Counted from the stretch's first letter, positions 54,008 through 62,814 are shown. The stretch is DNA of 64,000 bases from Methylococcus sp. Mc7 (GCF_019285515.1 NZ_CP079095.1:2946501-3010500); one strand, 5' to 3'. Notes: a model not told the origin generated them from the sequence alone. A program made the numbers and translations.

Positions 54008-54442
54008 ATGCGCCGGAACATCTCCCTCCTATTATTGGTTTTATTCATCGTCGGCCTTTACGTGCTGCAGAACAAGGGCGTGACGCCATTCGTGATGAAG
54101 GTTCTTGAATCCGACCTCTTCGACATGAAGGAGGAAGAGGAAGAGCAGCTCGGCAAGGTCAAGAATGTCCGCACCGACTTCGCTTACCTGCATTGCAAGG
54201 CCGCGATGCTGGAAGACCGCGTGGTGCCAGAGAACTCGGAATTCCTGGATGACAAATACGAAGCCTGGGCTTTGGGCGGTAGAAATTACATTCTGCGGTC
54301 CGAGGTGCTGGTCGATTCCGAGCAGGGCCGGACCGCCGAGAAATTCGTGTGCAAACTGCGCATGACGGGCGACGACCAGACCAATCCCGACAGTTGGTCC
54401 ATCCTCGGCACCGAGCTGAATCCCGCCGACGGCGGCGAATAG
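54008..54442 (+). CDS. Hypothetical membrane-anchored protein
   Basis: A 144-residue protein with one N-terminal membrane segment (ISLLLLVLFIVGLYVLQ) and then a charged periplasmic-type domain (FDMKEEEEEQLGKVKNVRTD, CKAAMLEDRVVPENSEFLDD) with two cysteines. I recognise no family. AGAGGAG lies before the ATG, and codon pattern looks normal. Possibly an inner-membrane protein with a small soluble domain outside. Confidence 0.6.
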   Translation: MRRNISLLLLVLFIVGLYVLQNKGVTPFVMKVLESDLFDMKEEEEEQLGKVKNVRTDFAYLHCKAAMLEDRVVPENSEFLDDKYEAWALGGRNYILRSEVLVDSEQGRTAEKFVCKLRMTGDDQTNPDSWSILGTELNPADGGE

Positions 54443-54477
54443 GCTTTACCCTTCCGCCCGTTCCGGCTACGGGCGGA

Positions 54478-54822
54478 TCAGCCTGGCGGCCAGTGCAGGC
54501 GGCGACCGCCGAGGACGTGCAGATGCAGGTGGTCGACCGCCTGGCCGGCATCGCCCAGGCAGTTGACCACCGTGCGGTAGCCGGATTCGGCGATCCCTTC
54601 CAGTGCAGCGACCCGCTTGACCGTCTCGAACAGCGCCGCGGCCAAGCCCGGCGCATCCGCCGGCAGCTCGTTGAGGTTCGCGACGTGCGCCTTGGGAATC
54701 ACCAGCACGTGCACCGGCGCCTGCGGATTGATGTCCCGGAACGCCAGAGTCAGCTCGTCCTCGTAGACCACGGCGGGTTTGATTTCCCCGGCGACCATCT
54801 GGCAGAAGATACATTGCGGCAT
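54478..54822 (-). CDS. HIT-family protein (HinT-like)
   Basis: A 114-residue histidine-triad hydrolase: CIFCQMVAGEIKPAVVYEDE, FRDINPQAPVHVLVIPKAHV and the catalytic HLHLHVLGGR. HinT-type enzymes cleave adenosine phosphoramidates. The ATG at 54822 begins at the conserved MPQCIFC. Upstream of it lies recR on the same strand, 28 bases away. Confidence 0.92.
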   Translation of the reverse strand: MPQCIFCQMVAGEIKPAVVYEDELTLAFRDINPQAPVHVLVIPKAHVANLNELPADAPGLAAALFETVKRVAALEGIAESGYRTVVNCLGDAGQAVDHLHLHVLGGRRLHWPPG

Positions 54823-54850
54823 GTGCGGCTCCTTGGGTGGATGGGGTTTT

Positions 54851-55447
54851 TTAGAAATCCTTGCGGCCGTCGAAGGCATGCGAAAGCGTGGCGCCGTCGA
54901 CGTATTCCAGTTCTCCGCCGAACGGGATACCGTGGGCGATCCGGGTGGTCCGGACGCCGTGCCGCCGGGCCATGTCACTGAGGTAATGGGCGGTCGCTTC
55001 GCCTTCGACGGTGGTGTTGGTCGCCAGGATCAGTTCCGCGACGCCGTCCTCCTTCAGCCGTTTCTCCAGGACGTCCAGCCCCAGCTCTTCGGGGCCGATG
55101 CCGTCGAGCGGCGAGAGCCGTCCGTTCAGCACGAAGAACAGGCCCTTGTAGCCGGTGGAGCGGCTGATCGCGAACACCTCGGCCGGCGATTCCACGATGC
55201 AGAGGAGGGACCGGTCTCGGCCGGGATTGGCGCAATGCTCGCACAGTGCGTGCTCGGTCAGGGTGCGGCACTGGCCGCACAAACCCACCTTGTCCAGGGC
55301 ATGGCGGAGGGCTTCGCTCAGCCTGGCGGCGGCATCGCGGTCGCGCTGCAACAAGTGCAGCGTCATGCGCTGGGCGGTCTTGGGCCCGACGCCGGGCAGA
55401 CAGCGCAGCGCTTCGATCAGCTCGGAAATGGCGCCGGATTGCCGCAT
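54851..55447 (-). CDS. recR: Recombination protein RecR
   Basis: A 198-residue DNA-repair protein of the RecFOR pathway: helix-hairpin-helix LPGVGPKTAQRMTLHLL, a zinc finger from CGQC to CEHC, and a Toprim domain (ELILATNTTVEGEATAHYLS, then RIAHGIPFGGELEYVD). It follows ybaB by 6 bases, the usual dnaX-ybaB-recR operon. Confidence 0.97.
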   Translation of the reverse strand: MRQSGAISELIEALRCLPGVGPKTAQRMTLHLLQRDRDAAARLSEALRHALDKVGLCGQCRTLTEHALCEHCANPGRDRSLLCIVESPAEVFAISRSTGYKGLFFVLNGRLSPLDGIGPEELGLDVLEKRLKEDGVAELILATNTTVEGEATAHYLSDMARRHGVRTTRIAHGIPFGGELEYVDGATLSHAFDGRKDF

Positions 55448-55453
55448 GCGGGA

Positions 55454-55777
55454 TTAGAACGGCATGTTGAAGCCGGGCGGGATGCCTAGGCTTCCCGTCA
55501 GTCCTGCCATCTTCTCCTGCTTGAGCTTGGCGACCCGGCGCACGCCGTCGTTGAAGGCCGCGGCGATCAGGTCTTCCAGCACTTCGCGCTCCTCCTGGAG
55601 CAGGCTGGGATCGATTTCCACCTTCAGCACTTCGCGCTTGCCGTTCATGCGGATTTTCACCAGGCCGCCGCCGGATTCGGCATGGATTTCGGTCGCCGCT
55701 ATCTCTTCCTGGGTCTTCTGGAAGGTCTCCTGGAAGCGCTGTGCCTGCTGCATCAGGTTGGCCAACGGGTTTTTCAT
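55454..55777 (-). CDS. ybaB: YbaB/EbfC nucleoid-associated protein
   Basis: A 107-residue DNA-binding protein: NLMQQAQRFQETFQKTQEEI, then VKIRMNGKREVLKVEIDPSL and a C-terminal Gly/Pro tail. It lies between dnaX and recR, three bases after dnaX. Confidence 0.95.
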   Translation of the reverse strand: MKNPLANLMQQAQRFQETFQKTQEEIAATEIHAESGGGLVKIRMNGKREVLKVEIDPSLLQEEREVLEDLIAAAFNDGVRRVAKLKQEKMAGLTGSLGIPPGFNMPF

Positions 55778-55780
55778 GGG

Positions 55781-57421
55781 TTACCTCGGGTTTTCGTGGC
55801 TGTCCAGTGGCCGGGTCGAGCCGGCCACGATCTGCGCGCCGAACATGTCCTTCAGGGCGTGGACGGTCGCATCGTTTTCGATTTCGAGTTCGGCCTCGCG
55901 CTGCCTCTCCGCCTGCGCGCGCTGGTCGGCGGCGGCGGGCGTTTCCTCCCGCAAGGATTCGCTGCGTATCGTCAACTTGATGGGGCGGCCGAGGAGCTTT
56001 TGCAAGGCGGCCTCGAGATTGTTCGTCACCGTTGGCGTGTGGATCTGCGCCTGCCTGGGGTCCAGCGCCAGCTCGCAGGTCTGTTCGGTCAGTGTACGCA
56101 GCACGCAATGGCTGGCGAGCTGGCGGGTCATGCCGGCGAGGTTCATGGCCTCTATCATCCGCGGCCAATCCCGGCCTGTGCCGGCCGGGGCAGGCTTCGC
56201 GGAGGGTGCTGCCGTTTCGGCGACGGGCGGAACGGCGGCATGACGGGGTCCTTCCGGGATGCTGCGCGGCTCCCGGATGCCGGCATCGGACGGCGTCCGC
56301 GCCGCCGGTGGGGCGGTCCTCGGTGTAGCGTCCGCCCCGGAGTGCGGGCGGAAGGCCAGCATCCGTAACAGCAGCATCTCGAAGCCGTCGCGCGGGTCCG
56401 GCGCCAGCTGCAGGTCCTTCTGCCCCTGCAGTGCGATCTGGTAGTAGAGCTGGGTATCCTCCGGCGCGAGGCGGCGCGCGAGTTCCTGGACACGCTCGGC
56501 TTCGTCGTCGCGGCGGACGGCATCCGGCGCAAACTGGGCGATCGCGACCTGGTGCAGGATCGCCAGCAGTTGCTGCACCACGTCCTGGTAATCCGGAGAG
56601 AACTCGGCCAGTGCGGCGGACACCTCGAGCAGGGCGTCGGCGGCGCCGTCGGCCAGCGCCTCGAGCAGGCCGTAGACCGGCTCCCGCGACACGGTACCGA
56701 GCATGGCGCTGACGCCGGTGTCGGTGAGCCGGCCGCCGCAGTGCGCGATGGCCTGGTCCAGCAGGCTGAGGCCGTCGCGCATGCTGCCCTGGGCGGCGCG
56801 GGCCAGGGCCTTGGCGGCGCCCGGCTCGAACTCCAGATTCTCCGCCGCGAGGATCTGCGCCATCTGCGTGCGGATCTGTTCCGGAGTCAGCCGCTTCAGG
56901 TTGAACTGCAGGCAGCGCGACAGCACGGTGACCGGGATCTTCTGCGGATCGGTGGTCGCCAGCAGGAATTTCACGTGCGGCGGCGGTTCCTCCAGGGTCT
57001 TCAGCAGGGCGTTGAAGCTGTGCCCGGAGAGCATGTGGACTTCGTCGATCAGGTAGACCTTGTAGCGTCCCTGGTTGGGGGCGTACTGGACGTTCTCCAG
57101 GAGTTCTCGGGTGTCCTCGACCTTGGTGCGGGATGCGGCGTCGACCTCGATCAGGTCGATGAAACGGCCCTCGTCCACTTCCCGGCAGATCAGGCAGCGG
57201 CCGCAGGGATTCGCCCCTTGGAGGTCTTCGCAGTTGAGCGCCTTGGCCAGAATCCGGGCCAGCGTGGTCTTGCCGACGCCGCGGGTGCCGGTGAACAAAT
57301 AGGCATGGTGCATGCGACCGGCTTCCAGCGCATGCGTCAGCGCCTTGACGACATGTTCCTGGCCGACGACTTCGGTGAAGTTGTGGGGTCGCCACTTACG
57401 CGCAAGTGCCTGGTAGAGCAT
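55781..57421 (-). CDS. dnaX: DNA polymerase III subunits tau/gamma
   Basis: A 546-residue clamp-loader ATPase: YQALARKWRPHNFTEVVGQE, Walker A GTRGVGKTTLARILAKALNC, zinc cysteines NPCGRCLIC, Walker B YLIDEVHMLSGHSFNALLKT, then a Pro/Ala-rich linker and the tau C-terminus. I see no A-AAA-AAG slippery site, so a gamma form by frameshifting is not evident. Upstream on the same strand lies the 4.5S RNA gene. Confidence 0.96.
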   Translation of the reverse strand: MLYQALARKWRPHNFTEVVGQEHVVKALTHALEAGRMHHAYLFTGTRGVGKTTLARILAKALNCEDLQGANPCGRCLICREVDEGRFIDLIEVDAASRTKVEDTRELLENVQYAPNQGRYKVYLIDEVHMLSGHSFNALLKTLEEPPPHVKFLLATTDPQKIPVTVLSRCLQFNLKRLTPEQIRTQMAQILAAENLEFEPGAAKALARAAQGSMRDGLSLLDQAIAHCGGRLTDTGVSAMLGTVSREPVYGLLEALADGAADALLEVSAALAEFSPDYQDVVQQLLAILHQVAIAQFAPDAVRRDDEAERVQELARRLAPEDTQLYYQIALQGQKDLQLAPDPRDGFEMLLLRMLAFRPHSGADATPRTAPPAARTPSDAGIREPRSIPEGPRHAAVPPVAETAAPSAKPAPAGTGRDWPRMIEAMNLAGMTRQLASHCVLRTLTEQTCELALDPRQAQIHTPTVTNNLEAALQKLLGRPIKLTIRSESLREETPAAADQRAQAERQREAELEIENDATVHALKDMFGAQIVAGSTRPLDSHENPR

Positions 57422-57446
57422 GGGGTTGCGGCGGAAGAGTAGGGAA

Positions 57447-57543
<97 letters not shown>

Positions 57544-57699
57544 GGGGACCGATGCGGCTTGCCATAGAATCGGTGAGCCGGCTGCTCATCAGAGAAGGCG
57601 CATTATGCCCGTTAACGTGGCGCGACACAAGGACTAGCCGGGTCTGCTGCTGGCCCCGCGCGATGGCGCCGCCGGTCAGGGAACGCCGGATGAGACCGG

Positions 57700-58099
57700 A
57701 AGCCCTCCTCTTTTGCGCTGAACACGCCATCGATGACGCAACAGTGACCGATCTGCCGGGAGCAGATTGGGACCGCGGGGCGACCCGTTGGGTGAAATAC
57801 CCGGACGTATTTCATCGGTGTGCAGATTGGCATTGAGCGCGGAGCCGAAGCAGTGGACAAACGTCGCCGCACCAAACCGCCGGGCACGTCCAGGCCACGG
57901 GAGCGCTGCGCCGCTTCACCCACTGCCGCACCGGCACCTCGGGAAACACGTGAGCCACCAGAGGTGTCGTCTCGACCATCCGCCGGGTGCTGCACGAGGG
58001 GCAGACCCCGCGGCCCTCGCAGCGGAAGGCGACCAGAAAGTCATGCCCGCAGCCGGCGCAGCGCTTGCCCGAAGGCTTCGAGCATGGAGGGGGCTTCAC
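57700..58099 (-). pseudogene. Degraded IS91-type transposase remnant
   Basis: Read on the minus strand, one frame gives CAGCGHDFLVAFRCEGRGVC then PSCSTRRMVETTPLVAHVFP and PVRQW, the zinc-binding N-terminus of IS91/IS801-type transposases. After that the frame is lost: another frame gives FGAATFVHCFGSALNANLH, and a third HCCVIDGVFSA, both pieces of the catalytic region. The section between is deleted. This is a dead remnant with frameshifts and an internal deletion. No element ends were found. Confidence 0.75.
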
Positions 58100-58174
58100 G
58101 AAAATCTCCGGTCATGAGTGCATTCTCCTTTGCTGTTCCTGATGTAAAAACCAGGCGAATTGGGATTTTCTGCA

Positions 58175-59146
58175 CTACTCCACCATCTCGATCAAAAATC
58201 TCGCAATCGGTCCCGCGATGTCCAGCCCCGTGAGCCTTTCGAAACCCGCGAACATCGGCGCCGGATTGACATCGAGGATGACGTGGCGGCCGGCATCGGT
58301 GCGCTTGAAATCGATACCGGCGAAGGCCAGGTGCATGGCCCGCGCGGTCTTGATCAGGTCGAGGCATTCCTCCGGGCTCAGGGGAGTCGGCTCGAAGTTC
58401 TGAGGACCTGTGCGGAAATCCACCCGATCGGTCATCAGCGCCCCGGCGGCGATGATTTGGCCGCCCAGAACATAGGCGCGGACATCGGTCCCATGGATGC
58501 GTTCCTGGAGCAGGACCGGCGCCTCCGACAACCGGTCCAGGAACTCCGCAGACAAATCGTCTGCGGTGAGCGCCACCGCCTCGCCACCCCCCGCCAGAGG
58601 TTTGCAAATCACCTGCTCATGCCGTGCGATAAAGCCTTTCACCGACTCGGAATCATTGCCCGCAAAAGTCGTCGGCACTGGAATCCCAGCCTGTTTCAGG
58701 TGGTCCACGGTGTGCAATTTATAGTAATGGCAAAGCAGGGTGCTCAGGGGATTCACCACGGGTTTTCCATGGGTTACCGCCCACCGCAAGAGGCTTCCCA
58801 GCATCGAATCCTTTTCCCGCAATGTCCGAAGCTGCAAGCGCAACGGCTCGCCGTCCTTGTGACCGTTGCCGGAATCCTGCTTGTGCCAGTCGTTGCAATG
58901 GAGGCTCCGCAGGAAAAAGGCCTTGATCGTGTTCAGGCTTACGGAATCGTACTGCCAGCCGCAATCGGAAAAGCCGAGAGCATGTCGGCGGGGAAATTCC
59001 GAAGTATCGATCAGAAGCGGCGGGTGGTCCAATTCGGAGAGGGAATCGCTAAGCCTGACGACTTCCAATTCGGTTGGGCTGCCGAGTATGGCGAAATCAT
59101 GCGTGGTGACGGCCTGCGATGCCGGTTGAGCGCAAAAACGGTTCAC
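58175..59146 (-). CDS. RimK/graspetide-type ATP-grasp ligase
   Basis: A 323-residue ATP-grasp enzyme. N-terminal domain: DFAILGSPTELEVVRLSDSL, with YDSVSLNTIKAFFLRSLHCN. ATP-grasp: NPLSTLLCHYYKLHTVDHLK, VICKPLAGGGEAVALTADDL, PVLLQERIHGTDVRAYVLGG, and the metal-binding DVNPAPMFAGFE. This resembles RimK and the macrocyclases of graspetides (MvdC/MvdD type), which join acidic side chains to Ser/Thr/Lys in a precursor peptide. The small secreted protein encoded 148 bases upstream on the same strand, with a leader-like motif, is a candidate substrate. GTG start inside an inverted repeat; AAGGGA is 5 bases before it. Confidence 0.8.
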   Translation of the reverse strand: MNRFCAQPASQAVTTHDFAILGSPTELEVVRLSDSLSELDHPPLLIDTSEFPRRHALGFSDCGWQYDSVSLNTIKAFFLRSLHCNDWHKQDSGNGHKDGEPLRLQLRTLREKDSMLGSLLRWAVTHGKPVVNPLSTLLCHYYKLHTVDHLKQAGIPVPTTFAGNDSESVKGFIARHEQVICKPLAGGGEAVALTADDLSAEFLDRLSEAPVLLQERIHGTDVRAYVLGGQIIAAGALMTDRVDFRTGPQNFEPTPLSPEECLDLIKTARAMHLAFAGIDFKRTDAGRHVILDVNPAPMFAGFERLTGLDIAGPIARFLIEMVE

Positions 59147-59191
59147 GCCGGTCCCTTTATAAGTTCGGCACAGGACCGGCGTGAACCGTTT
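59136..59191. promoter_or_regulatory. 19-bp inverted repeat over the ATP-grasp start codon
   Basis: AAACGGTTCACGCCGGTCC (59136-59154) is perfectly complementary to 59173-59191, with 18 bases between. On the minus strand the second arm contains the GTG start (59144-59146) of the ATP-grasp gene, and the AAGGGA ribosome site lies at the loop edge. In RNA it would form a strong hairpin hiding the start; in DNA it could be an operator. Confidence 0.7.
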
Positions 59192-59294
59192 ACAACGAGC
59201 GGCATTACGATCCGAGTGGAGAAACCGGCTCGGAACCCAATAGCCGTCACGTTGCGGTTTCCTGGAGACGGCTGTTCTGGTGACCCTGGCCTGA

Positions 59295-59603
59295 TTAGAG
59301 TGGAATCATTTGCAGATTTCCGGGTCCGCCCTCCTCGCCGAGAGCCATCGTGGTGACCTCGCCCGGACCATTATAGGGCGGATTATAGATCGGATTACCC
59401 TGGGGTGGATGCCACCGGTGCCAACCTCCGGAATACTCGGGTAACTCGACTCCTGCCGTCACACCATCGAGCTGCTGCTCGGTCAACTGAATGCCGGATG
59501 CGCCTTTCTGAGTATCCGGGGGTGTTACCGCTTCCGCCGGCACCGAAACCAGCAACGGCAGTACCGCGGCAGTGCTTAAGATCAAGCGTTCGTTAGTTTT
59601 CAT
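59295..59603 (-). CDS. Secreted putative RiPP precursor
   Basis: A 102-residue protein. Residues 1-25 form a Sec signal peptide (LILSTAAVLPLLVSVPAEA). At 40-51 lies LTEQQLDGVTAG, very like the double-glycine-type leader ends of many ribosomal peptides. The remaining 51 residues are Gly/Pro/Tyr/Trp rich (YSGGWHRWHPPQGNPIYNPP) with acidic and Thr residues (GEVTTMALGEEGG) that an ATP-grasp ligase could link. The ATP-grasp gene follows on the same strand. A Sec signal in front of such a motif is unusual. It may instead be a secreted peptide unrelated to the ligase. ATG at 59603; ribosome site weak. Confidence 0.6.
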   Translation of the reverse strand: MKTNERLILSTAAVLPLLVSVPAEAVTPPDTQKGASGIQLTEQQLDGVTAGVELPEYSGGWHRWHPPQGNPIYNPPYNGPGEVTTMALGEEGGPGNLQMIPL

Positions 59604-59773
59604 GATGCTTGACTCCGATCGTGAGGTTAAGGATAGGAGTTTCTCATGGGCGCTTCCGCCCATCGGGGAAAAGGGTGCGCCCGTCGTCGGGGTTTGTCAA
59701 CGACGAGGGAGAGCGCCGGCCCGATGGCGGGTGATACAATCCGCGGCCAGTGTATTCCACGGAGTTGCATCCG

Positions 59774-60370
59774 ATGAGTTCCGACCGTTTCGACCGGGCG
59801 CTGCAGGCGATCGACGCCGCCAATGCCCAGGATCCGAATCTCGAGGATTGGGAGGGGGCGCCGCATCCCAAGGAGCTGCTCTACGGCCGGCGGATGACCG
59901 AATGCCTGGAACGGAGTTGTCCCGGCGCTTCGGAAGTTTTACGGCTGGCGGCGCGGGGACAGCATATCAGGCGATGGGAGATTCCGCGCAGCGATTATCC
60001 CGGCACCCGCGAGGGTTACCTGCGTTGGCGGACCCGCCTGTACGGCTTTCACGGTGACCAGCTCGGGCTGATCATGGCCGGGGTCGGTTACGACGAAGGT
60101 TCGATCCAGCGGGTGAAGCGCCTGCTGAGCAAGCGGGATCTGCGCACCGACCCGGAATCGCAGACTCTCGAGGACACGGCTTGCCTGGTTTTCCTCGAGC
60201 ACTATTTCGCTCCCTTCGCCGCCGGTCACGACGAACCCAAGCTCATCGACATCGTCCGCAAGACCTGGAGAAAGATGTCGGACGCGGCCCGGGCCCGCGC
60301 TCTGGAACTCGATCTTCCGGGCAATCTCGGCGCCATCGTGGCGAAGGCGCTGGATACCGGGTCTTCCTGA
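59774..60370 (+). CDS. DUF4202 protein
   Basis: A 198-residue soluble protein matching DUF4202: RFDRALQAIDAANAQDPNLE, then KELLYGRRMTECLERSCPGA, ARGQHIRRWEIPRSDYPGTR and EDTACLVFLEHYFAPFAAGH. His residues in the ARGQHIRRW and LVFLEHYF segments suggest a metal site of HD-domain kind, but the function is unknown. The ATG at 59774 begins the conserved part. Confidence 0.8.
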   Translation: MSSDRFDRALQAIDAANAQDPNLEDWEGAPHPKELLYGRRMTECLERSCPGASEVLRLAARGQHIRRWEIPRSDYPGTREGYLRWRTRLYGFHGDQLGLIMAGVGYDEGSIQRVKRLLSKRDLRTDPESQTLEDTACLVFLEHYFAPFAAGHDEPKLIDIVRKTWRKMSDAARARALELDLPGNLGAIVAKALDTGSS

Positions 60371-60395
60371 GTCCTCACCTTCCGCGGATATTGCG

Positions 60396-61562
60396 ATGAT
60401 TCGGCCGGAATCGCTGACCCGGTACGCGTGGCTGTCGATCTTCGTGGCGCTCTTCACCATGGCGGTCAAGGCCGCCGCCTACCAGGTCACGGGATCGGTG
60501 GGGCTGCTGTCGGATGCCTTGGAGTCGATAGTCAACCTGTCGGCCGCGGTCGTGGCGCTGGCAATGCTGAGGTTTTCGGCGCAGCCGGCGGACGCGCAGC
60601 ACCATTTCGGGCACGGCAAGGCCGAGTACTTCGCCAGCGGATTCGAAGGCGTTCTGATCATCGCGGCTGCCGCGGCGATTCTGTTCGCGGCTTGGGACCG
60701 CTATCTGCATCCCCGTGAACTGGCTTCGCTCGATCTCGGCCTGGGGCTGTCGGCGGCGGCGGCGGCGGTCAACGGTCTGGCCGGCTGGTTCCTGGTTTCG
60801 GTGGGGCGGAAAGCCGGCTCGATTGTGCTGGAGGCGGACGGGAAGCATCTGCTGACCGACGTCTGGACGTCGGTCGGCGTCGTATGCGGCGTGGCGGCAG
60901 CCGGTCTCACCGGCTGGCACGATTTCGATCCGGGCGTTGCCGCACTGGTGGGGTTGAACATCGTGTGGACCGGCGCCGGACTCCTCCGGCGCTCCATCGC
61001 CGGCTTGCTCGATGCCTCGCTCCCGCCGCAAGAAAACCAGAGGATACGAGGAGTTCTCGAGACGTTCCGCGCGCGTGGCGTCGGCTTTCACGATTTGAGA
61101 ACCCGCCAGTCCGGAGCGCATCGCTTCATGAGCGTGCACGTTCTGGTACCCGGCGCCTGGACGGTGCAGGCGGCGCACGATCTGGCGGAGGAGATCGAGG
61201 CGGCGCTGTGTGCCGCGCTGACGAATCTCACCGTCGTGACTCACATCGAGCCGGTCGAGGACCCGGCATCGTTCGACCATCATGAGCCGTTTCCGGAGAT
61301 CGTTCCGGAAATCGCGAATTCCCGTTCCGTGCGGGTTTCCCGTCCGTCTCACCGCAAATCGCGGCGGCTCCGGATCGCTTCAGCGACGGGAACGGTCTTG
61401 CTCGTGGGCGGCAGTGCTTCCAGCATGGTGGTGTCCGGGGTCTGGATCGATCTTTCGCTGGCCGCGGCCCTGCTCGGTTTCGTCCTGATTCTGGTGGCGC
61501 GACGGCGGCTTGGCGCTCGACGCCGGCAGGGCGGCGTCAGTAGCCGAAGACGTCTGCTCTGA
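60396..61562 (+). CDS. Cation diffusion facilitator (CDF) transporter
   Basis: A 388-residue metal-ion exporter. Helix 2 has the metal-site pattern SDALESIVN, helix 5 has EADGKHLLTDVWTS (HxxxD), and HHFGHGKAEYF lies in the loop: the FieF/ZitB pattern of zinc, iron or cobalt exchange for protons. A cytosolic C-terminal domain follows (RFMSVHVLVPGAWTVQAAHD). Odd: beyond residue 300 there are two additional membrane segments (ASATGTVLLVGGSASSMVV; LAAALLGFVLILVA). Converges with fccB, overlapping 26 bases. Confidence 0.9.
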   Translation: MIRPESLTRYAWLSIFVALFTMAVKAAAYQVTGSVGLLSDALESIVNLSAAVVALAMLRFSAQPADAQHHFGHGKAEYFASGFEGVLIIAAAAAILFAAWDRYLHPRELASLDLGLGLSAAAAAVNGLAGWFLVSVGRKAGSIVLEADGKHLLTDVWTSVGVVCGVAAAGLTGWHDFDPGVAALVGLNIVWTGAGLLRRSIAGLLDASLPPQENQRIRGVLETFRARGVGFHDLRTRQSGAHRFMSVHVLVPGAWTVQAAHDLAEEIEAALCAALTNLTVVTHIEPVEDPASFDHHEPFPEIVPEIANSRSVRVSRPSHRKSRRLRIASATGTVLLVGGSASSMVVSGVWIDLSLAAALLGFVLILVARRRLGARRRQGGVSSRRRLL

Positions 61563-62814
61563 AACTGCGCTGCCAGGCCCGGGCATGAATCGCCTCCCGC
61601 TTGCGGTCGCCGCCAGGCGGCGTCTCGCCGGTCGATCGGGTCTCGAGCTGGCCGTCGTTTCGCGAGTAGCCGTAGACGCCGGTGATGGAGATGGCTTCGT
61701 CGGATGCGACGAAGCTATAGCAGTGGTTGATCAGCAGTGGTTCCGGCGGTGGCTCGCCGGCAAGCGAGGCGACGACGGCAGCCGCGCAGACCTTGGCCTG
61801 GGAGTTGGCCGAAAAGGCCGATTTGGGCATGGGGCCCGCCTGGCAGGCATCGCCGATGACGTGGATCGCTGAGTCGTACACAGATGCGAAGCTCAAGGGG
61901 TCGACCGGGCACCAGCCGGAGGTGTCCGTCAGACCCGACTGTTCCGCCAAAGCCCCGGCCTTCTGCGGTGGGATGACGTTGAGCACGTCCGCACGGAAGG
62001 CGTCGAATTCGGTTTCGACGGTCCGCGCGGCGGCGTCGACCCGCTCCAGCCGCCCCTGTTTTTCCGAGGAAATCCATTCCAGCATGTCTCCATAATGTTC
62101 GCGCCAGGCCTGTTCGAACGCCGGCTGCTTGGAAAACCGGGTCTTGGCGTCCAGTATCAGAATCTTGGAACGGGGTTTGTACTTCTTCAGGTAACAGGCG
62201 ATGAGCGAGGCACGTTCGTAGGGCCCAGGCGGACAGCGGTAGGGATTGGCGGGCGCGGTGATCAGCACCAGGCCGCCGTCGGGCATCGTGCGGATTTGCC
62301 GGGCGAGCATCGCGGTCTGGGGACCGGCTCGCCAGGCATGGGGAACGGTTCGGCTCGCCGCCTCGTCATAGCCTTCTATCGCATCCCAGCGAAAGTCGAT
62401 GCCGGGAGAGAGGACCAACCGGTCGTAGGGTACCTCGGCACCGTCCGCCAGCACTACGCGCCGTCGCGGCCGATCCAGCCGGGTGGCCTGGGCGTTGACC
62501 TTCTTTATATCCAGTTCCCGTCGCAACGAATCATAAGAGCGCACGAGCGTGCCCATGTCTTTGAGGCCGGCGACGGTTTCGTTCGAGCCGGGGCAGGAGA
62601 GATAGGTGTCGCGAGGCTCGATGAGCGTGACCGTCAGGTCGGGATTCATCAGCTTCAGATAGCGAGCTGCCGTGGCGCCGCCATGGCCGCCCCCGACGAC
62701 CACGACCTGGCCGGAGCCGGTGCCGCGACGATGCCTGCCGGAAGCGCATCCGCCCAACCCCCAACCCAAGCCGCAGGCCGCCAATAGACGCAGGAATCGA
62801 CGCCGGGGATTCAT
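61537..62814 (-). CDS. fccB: Flavocytochrome c sulfide dehydrogenase-like flavoprotein
   Basis: A 425-residue FAD protein. A twin-arginine signal (RRRFLRLLAACGLGWGLGGC) suggests export in folded form. FAD motif QVVVVGGGHGGATAARYLK, then RLVLSPGIDFRWDAIEGYDE, ITAPANPYRCPPGPYERASL and VIGDACQAGPMPKSAFSANS fit FccB. The family oxidises sulfide to sulfur with a cytochrome c partner, encoded just upstream with a 4-base overlap. Sulfide or persulfide handling in the periplasm is the likely role. Confidence 0.88.
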   Translation of the reverse strand: MNPRRRFLRLLAACGLGWGLGGCASGRHRRGTGSGQVVVVGGGHGGATAARYLKLMNPDLTVTLIEPRDTYLSCPGSNETVAGLKDMGTLVRSYDSLRRELDIKKVNAQATRLDRPRRRVVLADGAEVPYDRLVLSPGIDFRWDAIEGYDEAASRTVPHAWRAGPQTAMLARQIRTMPDGGLVLITAPANPYRCPPGPYERASLIACYLKKYKPRSKILILDAKTRFSKQPAFEQAWREHYGDMLEWISSEKQGRLERVDAAARTVETEFDAFRADVLNVIPPQKAGALAEQSGLTDTSGWCPVDPLSFASVYDSAIHVIGDACQAGPMPKSAFSANSQAKVCAAAVVASLAGEPPPEPLLINHCYSFVASDEAISITGVYGYSRNDGQLETRSTGETPPGGDRKREAIHARAWQRSFRADVFGY

